Notes: generated by a model not told the origin, from the sequence alone. 64,000 bases of DNA from Pelobates cultripes (GCA_933207985.1 OW240915.1:262978033-263042032), one strand, 5' to 3'. Positions 10,192 to 21,776 are shown, counted from the first letter of the stretch. Made by a program: numbers and translations.

Positions 10192-12112
10192 AGAACAGAG
10201 AAGGTATGTAATATTAATAATTCACAAAAAGTACAAAAGACTCATGATAATATTAAATGTATGCTTACTAATGCAAGGAGCCTATATAACAAAATGGGGG
10301 AACTAGAGGAAATAGCATACACTAAACAATATGTTATAATAGACATAACAGAAACATGGTGGGATGAGACACATGACTGGGCAGTTAATTTAAATGGGTA
10401 CATATTATTTAGGAAGGATAGGAGAAACAAGAAGGGTGGTGGGGTATGTTTCTATGTCAACCATGAGTTAAAGTCAAATCTTAGGCATGTGGAGTGTGAC
10501 GAGGAAAATGTGGAGGCTTTATGGGTAGATATCTGCTTGGGGCAAACAAAGGGAAATCAGTTATTGGTTGGGATATGTTATACCTAATGTAAATATTATT
10601 GAGGAAGAACAGCTGTTGGAGCAAATTGAGAAAGCTGCAAATCGAGGTAACACGTTAATTATTGGAGATTTTAATTACCCAGACATAAATTGAGATAGAG
10701 GGACTAGTACTTCAGCAAGGGGAATCATGTTTTTGAATGTGTTAAATGACACCTTTATGTCACAACTGGTACAAGCACCAACTAGAAAGGATGCTTGTCT
10801 GGATCTCGTCATAACAAACAATGTTGATCTTTTAACCAACATTCAAGAAGGGGAGCATTTGAGAAATAATGATCACAATATGGTAAATTTTGAAATAAAC
10901 TCAAAAAAGCAAAAGCAAGTGAGGTATACTAAAACATATAATTTTAAAAAATTTCAATAAGATTAGGGCAGCTCTACAACATATCGACTGGCATAAACTC
11001 CTTAGTGATAAAAACACTGAGGATAAATGGAAACTATTCAAACAAATATTAGAAAGGTACATTTCTCAGTATGTACCATTGGGTACATAAAAATATAAAA
11101 TAAACAAATTAAAACCAATGTGGCTTAGCAGAGAAGTAAAACAAGAGATTAAAAATAAGAAAAGGGCATTTAAAGCATTTAAATCAGACAAATCAGAGGC
11201 ATCCTATTTAAGATATAAGGAAGCCAATAACACTTGCAAAAAGGCAATTAAAGTGGCTAGACTTGAAAATGAAAAATTGATAGCTAAATAATGCAAAACC
11301 AACCCAAATTTTTTTTCAAGTACATCAATTCTAAAAAAACTAAAAATGAAAGTGTAGGTACACTGGAAACAGAGTTAGGTTTATTAGCTAATGAAGACCA
11401 GGAAAAAGCAGAAATTTTAAATAACTATTTTTCTTCAGTATATATTAATGAGGATCCTATGGCAAGACATATGCAAATGATTGATGCAAAAAAACATGCA
11501 AACAACTTGTGATTGGATAACACGAGACAAGGTGCTACAGCTATTAAAGAAAATAAATGTAAATAAAGCTCTGGGGCCTGACGGTATTCACCCACGAGTA
11601 CTTAAGGAGCTAAGTAGGGAAATAAGTGAACCTCTGTATTTAGTTTTTGAAGATTCTTTTGTTTCAGGTGTTGTACCGGAGGATTGGAGGAAGGCAGATG
11701 TTGTTCCTATATTTAAAAAGGGTTCAAAATCCTTGCCTGGAAATTATAGACCTGTGAGCTTAACTTCTGTAACTGGGAAAATATTTGAAGGGCTATTAAG
11801 GGATAATATTCAGGAATTCATTGGGAAGAACTTTGTTATTAGCAATAATCAGCATGGTTTTATGAAATATAGGTCATGTCAAACTAACCTAATTGCATTC
11901 TACAAAGAAGTAAGTAGAAGTATAGATCAGGGTGTTGCAGTGGATGTGATCTACTTGGATTTTGCCAAGGCATTTGATACGGTTCCTCACAATAGGTTAG
12001 TCTTCAAACTAAAAGAAATTGGTCTAGATGAATATTCTTGTTCTTGGGTAGAACATTGGCTTAAGGATAGAGTACAACGAGATGTAATTAATGGTAAATT
12101 TTCAGGCTGGAC
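10192..12112 (+). pseudogene. CR1-clade LINE ORF2 fragment, truncated at both ends
   Basis: Nearly the same sequence as ORF2 of the LINE at 1186-5395 but on the opposite strand. It covers the endonuclease and the first two-thirds of the reverse transcriptase, ending just before the GVPQG block. Lesions are clear: a small deletion and stop near 10585, a TGG-to-TGA change near 10692, a frame break near 10950, TAA codons near 11089 and 11290, and another frame break near 11500. The longest remaining frame is 11481-12221, where the last 36 codons are unrelated flank. Loss of the 3' end is unusual for a simple LINE insertion and points to later deletion or rearrangement. Confidence 0.9.
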
Positions 12113-12519
12113 AATATACGGCACAAGGGTAGATTGGCCTGTAGCCACTTTCAGACAGTCTGCACAGAGATTTTACTATTACAAGGCTCGCTTATCATAT
12201 GCCTCACAAAGGATCCTTTAGGGTGACTTCCCTTGTATGATCCGGATTATTTTCTTCCCATAGAGCTATCATCGTAGGGAATTCCAATTAATAATAGGTA
12301 CTCTTTTGTTTGGTAACCACAGAAAAAATTAGAATGGCTTACCCATGTCTCATGTGACCTATTTTCTGTGAGTAGAGGGATGTGAATCCATAACTGCACA
12401 AGATTCCTATTTTATCCTTAGCAAAGTGTGTTTTTGTGCATGCACGTAAACGGCATTGGCGCGATCGTTCGATTCCCATCTGTGCATTCTAAGGGATTTT
12501 AACCAACCCTAGCGCAGAA
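12113..12519. other. unannotated interval after broken LINE
   Basis: Sequence diverges abruptly from the LINE at 12113. I see no element or gene here. Confidence 0.35.
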
Positions 12520-12845
12520 AACAAAGCGGCGAAGAGCCATGAAATAAAATGAAAGGCTGGAATAGAAAAACAGAGCGGAGAATAGCCGAGAATGCCCATT
12601 ACCAAGTACAGAGGTACAGAAATAAATTAATAAAGCAGCAAATGGCTGTTAATGCCTAAAACAAATATAGAGGCATAGAAAATTGTAATAAAATTGGCGG
12701 ATAGCCGAGAATGCATAAGAGAAATCACAAGTTTTAAATCAGTGAATAAAGGGGAGAATAGCCATATATGTATTTTACAAGTCACAGAGGCATAGACAAA
12801 GTGAATAAAGCGGTGAATGGCTGGGAATACATATTAAAATGCAAA
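12520..12845. repeat. Degenerate tandem repeat, about 65-75 bp units
   Basis: Four or five diverged units share AATAAAGCGG-like, GAATAGCCGAGAATGC-like and ACAGAGGCATAGA-like blocks in the same order. Examples are near 12583, 12630, 12700, 12750 and 12805. It is non-coding and old. Confidence 0.65.
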
Positions 12846-12914
12846 GAGAATAAGTGATGTTTAACCAAGAAAAGTACAGTCAGATATTCTCTGGTTCTCC
12901 AAATAAATCATTCT

Positions 12915-12985
12915 TATTTAATCTAGCTCAAGTGGGAATTGAACCTGCAACCCACAAGAGATGAACAGTGCATTAGCCCACAGAG
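12915..12985 (-). repeat. tRNA-like sequence, possible SINE head
   Basis: On the minus strand GGTTGCAGGTTCAATTCCCA contains an exact match to the pol III B box (GGTTCRANNCC). It is preceded about 35 bases upstream by GTGGGCTAATGCACTG, a weak A-box-like block. A clean cloverleaf is not evident, so it is more likely a tRNA-derived relic than a tRNA gene. Confidence 0.35.
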
Positions 12986-13125
12986 CATAATAGAGACCTA
13001 GGAATAAGAGAATCCAATGGCTTTATTAAAAGGCACAATCGAGGCCTAGGAAAAATGAAACCAGTGGCTGTATTAAAAGCCATATCAGCCCAAGAATAAG
13101 AAAACCCAGCTGCTATATTAAGAGC
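12985..13125. repeat. Short tandem repeat, three units of about 48 bp
   Basis: Units share CCTAGGAATAAGA, then CCAATGGC, then TTATTAAAAG blocks at about 12992, 13040 and 13090, with increasing divergence. It gives rise to a meaningless 62-codon minus-strand frame. Confidence 0.6.
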
Positions 13126-13364
13126 CAAAGAGGAAAAAAAAGTTACCGGCGCTCTTTCCATATCCCTATGTATTTTTAAACAACTGGAGGTTTTTAGTTA
13201 CCTCCAATGGCCATGAGAGGGTAAGCCCACCTGCCACATCAAGGCAGACCTCTTAGGTGGGTCCTAACTCTAACCATTCACCTTGCTTCCTTGAGCTTCT
13301 GGCAAAAATAGCTCTAATGAGACAGAAAGGGGTATTTGTTATTTACATCCCTACATGCTTATTA

Positions 13365-13745
13365 GGCTGATGGTATAATCTTGCTACCCCTAGGGTCACA
13401 GCAAGTAAATCCATGGGAAAGTAAAAGATAGCAGAGTTGTATGTTAACCCTTTTAGTGATGGAATGTTAGTCAGTCTCAAATTAACTCTTTCAGCGATGG
13501 AATGTTAGTCACTTTCATATTAATCCTTGCAATCCATGTGCTCTGTATGTGCATGTCCAGCCTGCTACCCCATCGGGTCATGTAGGAAATGGGATGATGG
13601 CATAATCTTGCTACCCCTAGGGTCACAGAAAGTAAATCCATATGCTCTGTATGTGCATGCCCAGCCTGTTACCCCTTGGGTCACTGCAGGAATTATGGTT
13701 ATAGCATGATCTTGCTACCCCTTGGGTAACCTACCCTTTGGGTCA
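13365..13745. repeat. Partial tandem duplications, about 45-bp and 130-bp periods
   Basis: The phrase ATCTTGCTACCCCT(A/T)GGGT occurs near 13378, 13606 and 13710. CTCTGTATGTGCATG(T/C)CCAGCC occurs near 13541 and 13639. GATGGAATGTTAGTCA occurs near 13457 and 13495. These are local duplications with no coding sense. Confidence 0.7.
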
Positions 13746-13789
13746 CAGCAAGTTAAAAAACCCTGGTCACTAAAGGGTTTTCTCCAGGG

Positions 13790-14839
13790 GGTCACCTTTG
13801 AGCATTGCCATGTACTGGAGACTTCTCAAGGGAGAGAGGCTGCACTCCCAAGGGGCCAGAGGAACCAATCCTCAGGTAAGCCTTAAAAGACAAGGTTTTT
13901 AGTCCTGAAATGACAGGAACAAAAAGACTGAGGTGTAATGGAGCTTCCTGTACTCCGATTGGGTACCTCTGCCGACAGATGCTCCTAGTGTTCACCAAGG
14001 TCTCCAGGCACTGCAGACCCCACAACCGCCGCAGTTTGGTTGGAGTATCTCCATCTCCTACCCACCCTGGACCTACGACAAGGCTCCAGGTTCCAGTAGG
14101 TAAACCTCTCTTCCTCCAGAGAGTCAAGCAGGAATAGCTCTTACAAGAGCTCAGAGAATCCAAGGGAGTATAGTGATTATAACAATCCCTTGTAGTGATA
14201 TAGCAGTTTCCCCCAATAAGAGACAAGACTCTAGATTGAGGGCGAAGTAAGTCTCTTTAATGGAAGCCACAGTTAGCCTTTTATGTAGGTTTCCCAACAA
14301 GGGTGACACCCATGTGGACCTTGTTGGGCACAGGGACACAAAGTGTACAAACCAATAAAAACAATGTGACAATGAATGACACTCCCACATACAGTACACA
14401 ATCCCTCCCCTCTGCCTGTGATATAATTAAGGCAGATAATGCATTAACTTAATTATCCCCAGGCAGAAAAAACACACATTTTTACAAAGTCCAATAAGTA
14501 CCTCAAAATACAACATATCCCCATAGTCACATCCACTGATAGCCCTGATCTGGGTGAACAACATATCCAAAAAATCACCCAGATCGGTTTAGGGGTTCAG
14601 GAATTTCCTGGAAGTCATAGTTTTGACCCACCGTGCACATGGTTCCATGCCCAAAACAGTTCCAGAGAATTAGGGCTAATGGTCAGTCTCTCTGTCTGGA
14701 GTACAAAAGTACATACTTCACATGAACAGAGCCCTTTAAAGTACATTGGGCAAGGTATATTGCAGGGCCCATAGTCCTGAGGCAAGAGGCTGGCCAGCAG
14801 GTCCCTCCAAAAGCCAGTGGTGAGGTTACTTTCGTAACA
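13790..14839 (-). mobile_element. Candidate solo LTR
   Basis: On the minus strand it starts TGTTACGAAAGTAACC at 14839. It has a TATA-like ACATAAAAGGC at 14275-14285 and a polyadenylation signal ATTAAA at 14256-14261 close behind, the U3-R order expected of an LTR. No gag, pol or primer site is attached, and I cannot fix the far end or a target duplication. It interrupts the family of the 8824-9050 element. It could be another kind of repeat with a chance promoter-like region. Confidence 0.4.
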
Positions 14840-14940
14840 GGAGGGGTTACTTATACCTGCTGTTTTAATTAGGTTCCTGTCTAATTAGGGATAGGGAGGA
14901 GCTACCCGTTGTTGTGCTGCCATGGATATGGCCAGGAAAT
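14838..14940 (-). repeat. Inverted copy of part of the 8824-9050 fold-back family
   Basis: The reverse complement reads through the same blocks as 8847-8950 (TTTCCTGG, ATGGCAGCACAAC, TAGCTCCTCCCTATCCCTAA, CAGGAACCTAATTAAAACAG) with modest divergence. The two copies lie in opposite orientation 6 kb apart. Confidence 0.8.
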
Positions 14941-14941
14941 A

Positions 14942-14942
14942 A

Positions 14943-14986
<44 letters not shown>
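14942..14986. repeat. (TA)n microsatellite
   Basis: An uninterrupted TA run. It lies directly at the 3' side of the minus-strand LINE fragment that follows and may have grown from that element's tail. Confidence 0.95.
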
Positions 14987-14990
<4 letters not shown>

Positions 14991-15399
14991 TGATTTTCTC
15001 ACACCTCCTGGGTGGTATGTTTATTCCTCATTCTCAGGTTCTCTACCAGAGGCCTGGGAGTTTGAGGGTTCTGCGCAGTATCTTAGCTGTTCCTAGAACT
15101 GCACTCTTCTGGACAGCAATCTCAGATGTCCCACCAGGAATCTGTTGAAGCCACTACCCCAACTTGGGAGTCACAGCCCCGAGTGCGCCTATCACAACTG
15201 GGACTACTACTGCCTTCACTTTCCACATCATTTCTAGTTCTTCTTTCAGTCCTTGGTTTTTGTCCACCTTCTCATGTTCCTTCTTCCTGATGTTATAGTC
15301 ACTGGGTATTGCCACATCCACCACGACTGCAGTCTTTCGTTCCTTGTGTACCACCACGATGTCTGGTTGGTTGGCCAGCACTTGTATATACATAAACAA
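14987..15399 (-). pseudogene. C-terminal fragment of a LINE with restriction-like endonuclease
   Basis: The minus strand encodes a short remnant with QPDIVVVHKERKTAVVVDVAIP. The PD then D spacing matches the PD-(D/E)XK restriction-like endonuclease found C-terminal to reverse transcriptase in R2/R4/Dong-type elements. The frame stops at a TAG after TPKLG (15154-15156) and then continues open for about 36 codons to a second stop, so one nonsense mutation splits the tail. Everything upstream of the endonuclease is missing, consistent with 5' truncation. R4/Dong/Rex6-like is my best guess. Confidence 0.7.
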
Positions 15400-17423
15400 A
15401 AATATACAATGCTTGGCAATCCTCCCTTTAGTATAGATACTGGATACTGTGCCCAGGTGCCATACCCGCGTAAATATATACCAAAAAATGAAGTTCAGGG
15501 ACCACTCCAGGTCTCAAACCTGTGGAAAAAAGTGATATTATCAATAATAACAATAACCAAAAATATTCTAAAAAAAAAAGAAAATCTAAACTAGAACTAA
15601 AATGTCCATTACATATGGGGTTTAACCACTAATTAGCAGTGTAGCTAATTAAATAGGAAGTTGAATACAACCTTACTTTTACATTATAATTAAAACAAGA
15701 AGAACAGCTATTGCACCAAAAATATCTGAAAACAAAAGTTAACTTTTAATTCTGTTCACTTATTTGATTAGTTGGTAAATGGAGAATAATGACTTACAGC
15801 TCTTTGAGTCTCTAAGGTAGAGAAAGCACTGAACAAACTTATATATTTTTTTTCTATTCATGAACTGTGTCAACACTAACATCAATAATGCTCCATTTCA
15901 GACCAGCTTGAAGATGCTCAGGGAATAACGAATGTCAAATCAATCTCCAATATTTTTTTATATGCAAACCTCTGAAGGGAAGGATTGACTATACCAGAGC
16001 TGGCAGAAATATCTTAAAAAACAGGTAATCTGGGCATATATCAAACTTTATTCCATTTAATTCTGCAGGATGTGAGGCTCCAATGGAGCATTGGAGTTAA
16101 TATTATATTAGTGAATATTATCACCTTTCAGATGGTTTCTGACTAATTTAGCTCTTAGAGAAGTGATTCAAAAGTCTAAAATATATTTTTTTAATAGACG
16201 CTTTCAAATATGTGTTGAATTTTTTACATTTTTTTTTACAATGCTTTGAACCTACTTTGGCAGTAGTTATATCCAAAACACTAAATAACTTTAGTTCTTT
16301 GGATCATCATAATCATTTATAACAAACACATTTTAATGGTCTGTTGGTGCTTGTAAAATGTTGTAAACCACAGGTACGTTATACCAGACTATGAAATGAT
16401 CTCCCAGGCAATAAAACTTCAAATATCTAATTTCTTCCTTACACTCTTTTATGTAGGAGAGTTTCCTATGATCCATAAATTCACATGCTGCCCAATTACC
16501 ACATATAAAGAATTTTAGCCAGGATATTCTTTTCTTTTTTTAATATGCCAAGAATTTGATTCAGACAACGTAGAAACTTAAAATGAAATAAAGCAGTAGC
16601 TAGTTTACAAGGTACATTTAGGTCACAGACTCAGACTTTAGTTGTCTTTCTTGAACTCCATGAACTAGGTTAGTTAGTTGGGATTTCCACCATATTAGGT
16701 CCTCCGTGGTTACTATGGAGTCTTGTGGTCTTCTGGTCAGTTTTATCTTTATCACTGACATTTTAATTTCTAAAAAGGCACCTTTTGAAGGTATATTCTG
16801 TTAATCATGGAATTCCAGGGATTCAACATGTTGGTTTTCCATTTTATTTGTATATTTGTAATTTATTTAATTTCTACAGATAAGCTGTTCAGATAGAGGA
16901 AGGCAAGGGGTAGTTAGCTTGGATTGGTTTATCAGGGATGTAAAAAAACAGCAACAACTTAAAAAGGTGTAAAAAAAAACAATGAACCTAAAGAAAGTAT
17001 ATATAGTGTAACAACCTATCTTTCATTAAAATATGTGCACATTACTATAACTATAGCAGTGTCTATTATAACAGGGAGTAGATATTATCCTCAATCAGGT
17101 TTTATAACACCATGGCCAACAGGGGGGGAGGGGGGGATACAGATACTAAATATGTTTAAAATCCCTTTATAACCTAAATAAAGTATTTATTCATGGTACT
17201 CTTAAAATTGGGAATTGGAACATTATATTTCAGGAAGTACTTATTAAAGTATAAAACTCCTCACCTATAGGCACTGACCAAAACATATGGGTAATGGAGG
17301 TATATATAGTACAGAGTTTTTGCTTGCCCCTCACTGGACCATCAAGGAACCTAAGAAATGCATCTCCCACAGGAGCACCAAAGATTCCGCCCTGCCCAAG
17401 GTAAAGGTGGGGGAAATAACTTA
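15400..17423. other. AT-rich interval, nothing recognised
   Basis: No supported gene, repeat boundary or RNA gene on either strand. There is a G-run near 17124-17137 and scattered A/T homopolymers only. Confidence 0.4.
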
Positions 17424-17633
17424 CAGTGAGGGAAAAAACTATTTGATCCCCTGCTGATTTTGAACATTTGCCCACTGACAAATAAATTTCAGTCTATAAT
17501 TTTAATGGCAGGTGTATTTTAACAGTGAGAGACAGAATAACAAAAAAAAGAAAAAGCCAGAAAAACGCATGTCAAAAAGGTTATAAACTGATTTACATGT
17601 CAATGAGTGAAATAAGTATTTGGCCCCTTCAAC

Positions 17634-19057
17634 TTAGTACTTGGTGGCAAAACCCTTGTTGGTAATCACAGAGGTCAGACGTTTCTTGTAGTTGGCCACC
17701 AGGTTTTCAAACATCTCAGGAGGGATTTTGCCCCACTCCTTTTTGCAGATCCTCTCCAAGTCATTAAGGTTTCGAGGCTAATGTTGGGCAACTCAAACTT
17801 TGAGCTCTCTCCACAGATTTTCTATGGGATTAAGGTCTGGAGACTGACAAGGCCACTCTAGGACCTTAATGTGCTTCCTCTAGCGCCACTCTTTTGTTGC
17901 CTTGGCTGTGTGTTTTGGGTCATTTCATGCTGGAATACCCATCCACGACCCATTTTCAATGCCCTGGCTGGGGGAAGGAGATTCTCACTCAAGATTTGAT
18001 GGTATATTGCACGGTCCATTGTCCCGTTGATGCGGTGCAGTTTTCCTGTCCCCTTAGCAGAAAAACACCCCCAAAGCATAATGTTTCCACCTCAATGTTT
18101 GACAGCGAGTTGAGTTGATGCCAAAGAGCTCGATTTTGGTCTCATCTGACCACAACACTTTCACCCTTTTCTCATCTGAATCATTCAGATGTTCATTGGC
18201 AAACTTCAGACGGGTCTGTACATGTACAGAAAAAAGTGCTCAGTGTAAATAGGCACTTAATATTATCGGATCTATTTCAGGTGAGCACATTCATATGATT
18301 TTTTGTGATCACTCTTCCTACCATACGTATCTGCACTAGGAATTCTACCTCTTTTCTCTTCCATATATTCTGCGAGCTGCATATCGGGAGGAGGTCTGGT
18401 ATTGCCTAAATATACCCAAGCTGTTGTGATTCGAGCCAATCCTTAGGCTCTGTGCCATGTGAGTTGGACTTACACTCTCCTCCATTCCATACACATTTTA
18501 CAATCATTCTGCACTATGATGTGCATTTCTCTGCTCTAGATTTTATATGCTGTTAAAGTGATATATACGATATTTATATAGGGGTAAGATATTTCCCTAT
18601 CTCTAGTGCTCCACAGAGTGATCTTGGTGGTGGTAGTACATCTACGAAGTTCACACTCTTTTTTCACGGGTCTGTACATGTGCTTTCTTGAGCAGGGGGA
18701 TCTTGTGGGCGCTGCAGGATTTCAGTCCTTCATGGCGTAGTGTGTTACCAATAGTTTTCTTGGTGACTATGGTCCTAGCTGCCTTGAGATGATTAACAAG
18801 ATCCTCCCGTGTAGTTCTGTGCTGATTCCTCACCATTCTCATGATCATTGAAACTCCACGATTTGACATCTTGCATGGAGTACCAGACCGAGGTTGACTG
18901 ACAGTTATTTTGTGTTTCTTCCATTCGTGAATAATCACACCAACTTTTGTCACCTTCTCACAAGCTGCTTGGCAATGGTCTTGTAGCCCAGTCCAGCCTT
19001 GTGTAGGTCTACAATCTTGTTCCTGACATCCTTGGACAGCTCTTTGGTTTTGGCCAT
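17634..19057 (-). pseudogene. Tc1-family transposase remnant
   Basis: Starts at the ATG at 19057 ([20 protein letters not shown], the first helix-turn-helix). It continues through a second HTH in another frame (18651-18953), is broken by the 440-bp insertion, then resumes in the catalytic domain. [14 protein letters not shown] DNA and the second catalytic-Asp block are frame-shifted near 17930. The native stop is at 17634-17636, after a KGFATKY-type C-terminus. At least three frame breaks plus the insertion make it inactive. Confidence 0.88.
18226..18665. mobile_element. 440-bp insertion inside the Tc1 element, 16-bp target duplication
   Basis: The target ACGGGTCTGTACATGT occurs once on each side (18210-18225 and 18666-18681), and Tc1 coding homology resumes exactly across it. 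The insert starts ACAGAAAAAAGTG and ends CACACTCTTTTTTC, giving short imperfect inverted ends. A 16-bp duplication fits target-primed retrotransposition better than cut-and-paste transposition. Read on the minus strand the insert ends GAGCACTTTTTTCTGT, resembling the right end of the insertion at 24566-26337, so the same (Penelope-like?) class is possible. Confidence 0.8.
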
Positions 19058-19474
19058 GGTTTTGAGTTTGGAATCTGATTGATTGATTGCTTCTGTGGAC
19101 AGGTGTCTTTTATACAGGTAACAAACTGAGTTTAGGAGCACTTCCTTTAAGAGACTGCTTCTAATCTCAGCTTGTTACCTGTATAAAATACACCTGGGAG
19201 ACAGAAATCTTGCAGATTGATAGGGGATCAAAGACTTATTTCACTCATTAACATTTAAATCAATTTATAACTTTTTGACATGCGTTTTTCTGGATTTTTT
19301 TTGTCTCTCACTGCTAAAATACACCTACCATTAAAATTATAGACTGACCATTTCTTTGTCAGTGGGCAAATGTTCAAAATCAGCAGGGGATCAAATACTT
19401 TTTTCCTCACTGTAGTTGCTTTATTTTTTAAATTACTTTTTAAAAAAAAATTCTTCTCAACTTGTATTCATTTA

Positions 19475-20460
19475 ATACAGCCACTATACCCCCACTTCAG
19501 CCCCTATTACATCTCTCAACTCTCCACTACAGTCACTATCCACCACTACTGCCACTACCCCCTTCCCCCTCCACACTACCCGCCCACACTACAGACCCTG
19601 TTCCCCCATTGGAGCCTCTATCCCACACTATAGCCCTCAACTCCCCCCACTACAGCTCATTTTCCACAACTACCGCCCCTATCCCCTACACCTCTCTTAT
19701 TTTTTTAATAATTTCCCCTCAGGCCATCTCTCTCCTCTACAGCCCATATATCCCACTACAGCCTCTATTACCCAATACAGCCTCCATTCCCCCATTACAG
19801 CCCCTAACCCAATACTACAGCCTATATTGATTCATTGCAGATCCTACCCCACCACTACATCTCATATTCCCCCATAACATCACCTATTCCCTCACTACAG
19901 CTCCGATACACCCATTATAGCCCCTATTTTTTATGATTTTCCCTCAGTCCATTTTTCCTTACTACAGCCCCTATTCCTATACCTTCTTTCTTCACTACGG
20001 CTTCTACACACCAGTAGGACCCTCAGCTTCCCAATTACTGCCCTCAACTTCCCATTACAGCCCGCAACCCCCCACTACATTACCTAACCCACCACTACAG
20101 TTCATATTCCCTCACTACAGCCCCTAACTCCTAACTACAGCCCCTAACCCCCAACTACAGCCCATGTGATCCCACTACAGCTCCTATCCCCCACATTACA
20201 GCCTGTATCCTCACATCACAGCCCTTACACTCCATAATTACAGCCATACCCCCATTACAGCCCCCACTCCATTGCATCCCCTATCCCCATTACAGCCTAA
20301 CCCCCAACGCCCACACTAGATTCTCTATCCCCCAATTACAACTCCTATCATCCCCGCTACACCCCCATATCTCCCACTACAGCCCCTATTTCCCCAAGGT
20401 AGCCCCAGCTACACACACTACAGCTCCAGTCCCCACTAAAGCCTCTAACTCCACTTACAA
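19475..20460. repeat. Degenerate C-rich minisatellite, about 18-22-bp units
   Basis: About 1 kb of CCCACTACAGCCCCTATT-like units on the plus strand with many substitutions. It is strongly strand-asymmetric (C/A/T on plus, almost no G). The apparent open frames at 19370-20127 are translations of this repeat. Confidence 0.85.
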
Positions 20461-20940
20461 CCCTTTCTGTAACACAAGGATGTATATGTGGGTGGTGCAT
20501 GAATGTGGCTTGCAAGTTGGCAGGAACAAGGGGGGCCCCATGATCTCCTATTTCCCGGTGGCCCCATGAGTTGTCAGTCCGCCCCTGCTCTGATTCCTCA
20601 CATTGTTGTCTCTCTGTACTCCTTACCTCAGTTAGTTTAATTATATTATTTTTCGGCACTGTTTGCCTACCTTTTACCTTTTAGCCTGGTCACCGTAAGG
20701 ACCAATAATGCACTCTATCCTCTTCTCCATCTCAGGTTTGCGTGGGTATACAATCCTGACAGTAGGTTGAACCTCATCATAACATATGAACAATTAAATG
20801 TATCTTTGCATTCATTTGGAAAAAGGTCTACCTGTATATAGAAAATTATGGCTTCCTTATCGGTTCTCAGTGAAAAATAACTCCATCTAAATATGAATTG
20901 CTCTAGTTCTATCTTCTGTAAACAAACCAAAAATTTCAAA

Positions 20941-20946
<6 letters not shown>
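20461..20946. other. unannotated interval
   Basis: No supported gene or repeat before the (TA)n tract that borders the next element. Confidence 0.35.

Positions 20947-20981
<35 letters not shown>
20947..20981. repeat. (TA)n microsatellite, left flank of fold-back element
   Basis: A TA run followed by (CA)4 and a second TA run to 21002, directly abutting the element that begins CAGTGG. Confidence 0.95.
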
Positions 20982-20992
<11 letters not shown>

Positions 20993-21002
20993 TATATATA
21001 TA

Positions 21003-21776
21003 CAGTGGTGTATCCTGGTTTTGTGCTTCCCTAGGCAGGACAAAACTCAGGCGCCTCGTGCCTCTCCCCCCCGCCCCGCCGTCTAAATACACACACATTC
21101 ACTGACAGATACGCATACACTAGCTAACAGACACACACACAGTCAGACACACACACACACACACACAGTCAGACACACACACTAACACACACTGACACAC
21201 ACACTAACAGACACACACACTGACACACACACACACACTAACACCAACAGACACACACTAACACTAACATACACACACTAACAGACACACACTAACACTA
21301 ACAGACATTCACACACACTCACTCACATTAACACTTTTTTTTAATTTAAACCCCCCCCAGCCTCCTTACCTTTGGGAATGCTGGGGGGGTTCTCTTTCTC
21401 CCTGGGGGTCCAGTGGCTGCTGGGCAAGTGGGCGGCACTGGCGAGGGAGCACTTCCTCTGAGCGGTCTGCTCAGCTCCCTCACGCGCCGCAGAGTGAGGC
21501 TGGGGGCCGGAAGATGACATCATATTCCGGTTCCCAGCCTCACTCTGCTGCGCGCGAGGGAGCTGAGCAGACAGCTCAGAGGAAGTCCTCCCACGCCAGT
21601 GCCACCCGCCTGCGCCGCCAGCCCTGCAGCCAGCCCATCATCCCTACCGGCATGTCAGTTAGTCGCAAGGCTAACAAGACATTTGCCCTGGGCATTTGGG
21701 GGTCGGCTTTTTTTGCCGCCCCCTGGAAAATGCCGCCCAAGGCAAATGCCTTGTTTGCCTCGCGGCTAAAACGTCC

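Larger units (their letters stand above)
17424..19412 (-). mobile_element. Tc1-like DNA transposon with long inverted repeats, interrupted
   Basis: The ends CAGTGAGGGAAAAAA and its near reverse complement at 19398-19412 are flanked by TA on both sides (17422-17423 and 19413-19414), the Tc1/mariner target duplication. The inverted repeats extend about 210 bp inward (to about 17632 and from about 19205), the IR/DR-type architecture. Removing the later 440-bp insertion at 18226-18665 and its duplicated target leaves about 1.53 kb, a normal Tc1 length. Confidence 0.93.

Noticed and set aside
12915..12985. Functional tRNA gene
   Set aside because: The B box is good but the A box is weak, and I could not pair a proper acceptor stem, so it is listed only as a tRNA-like relic.
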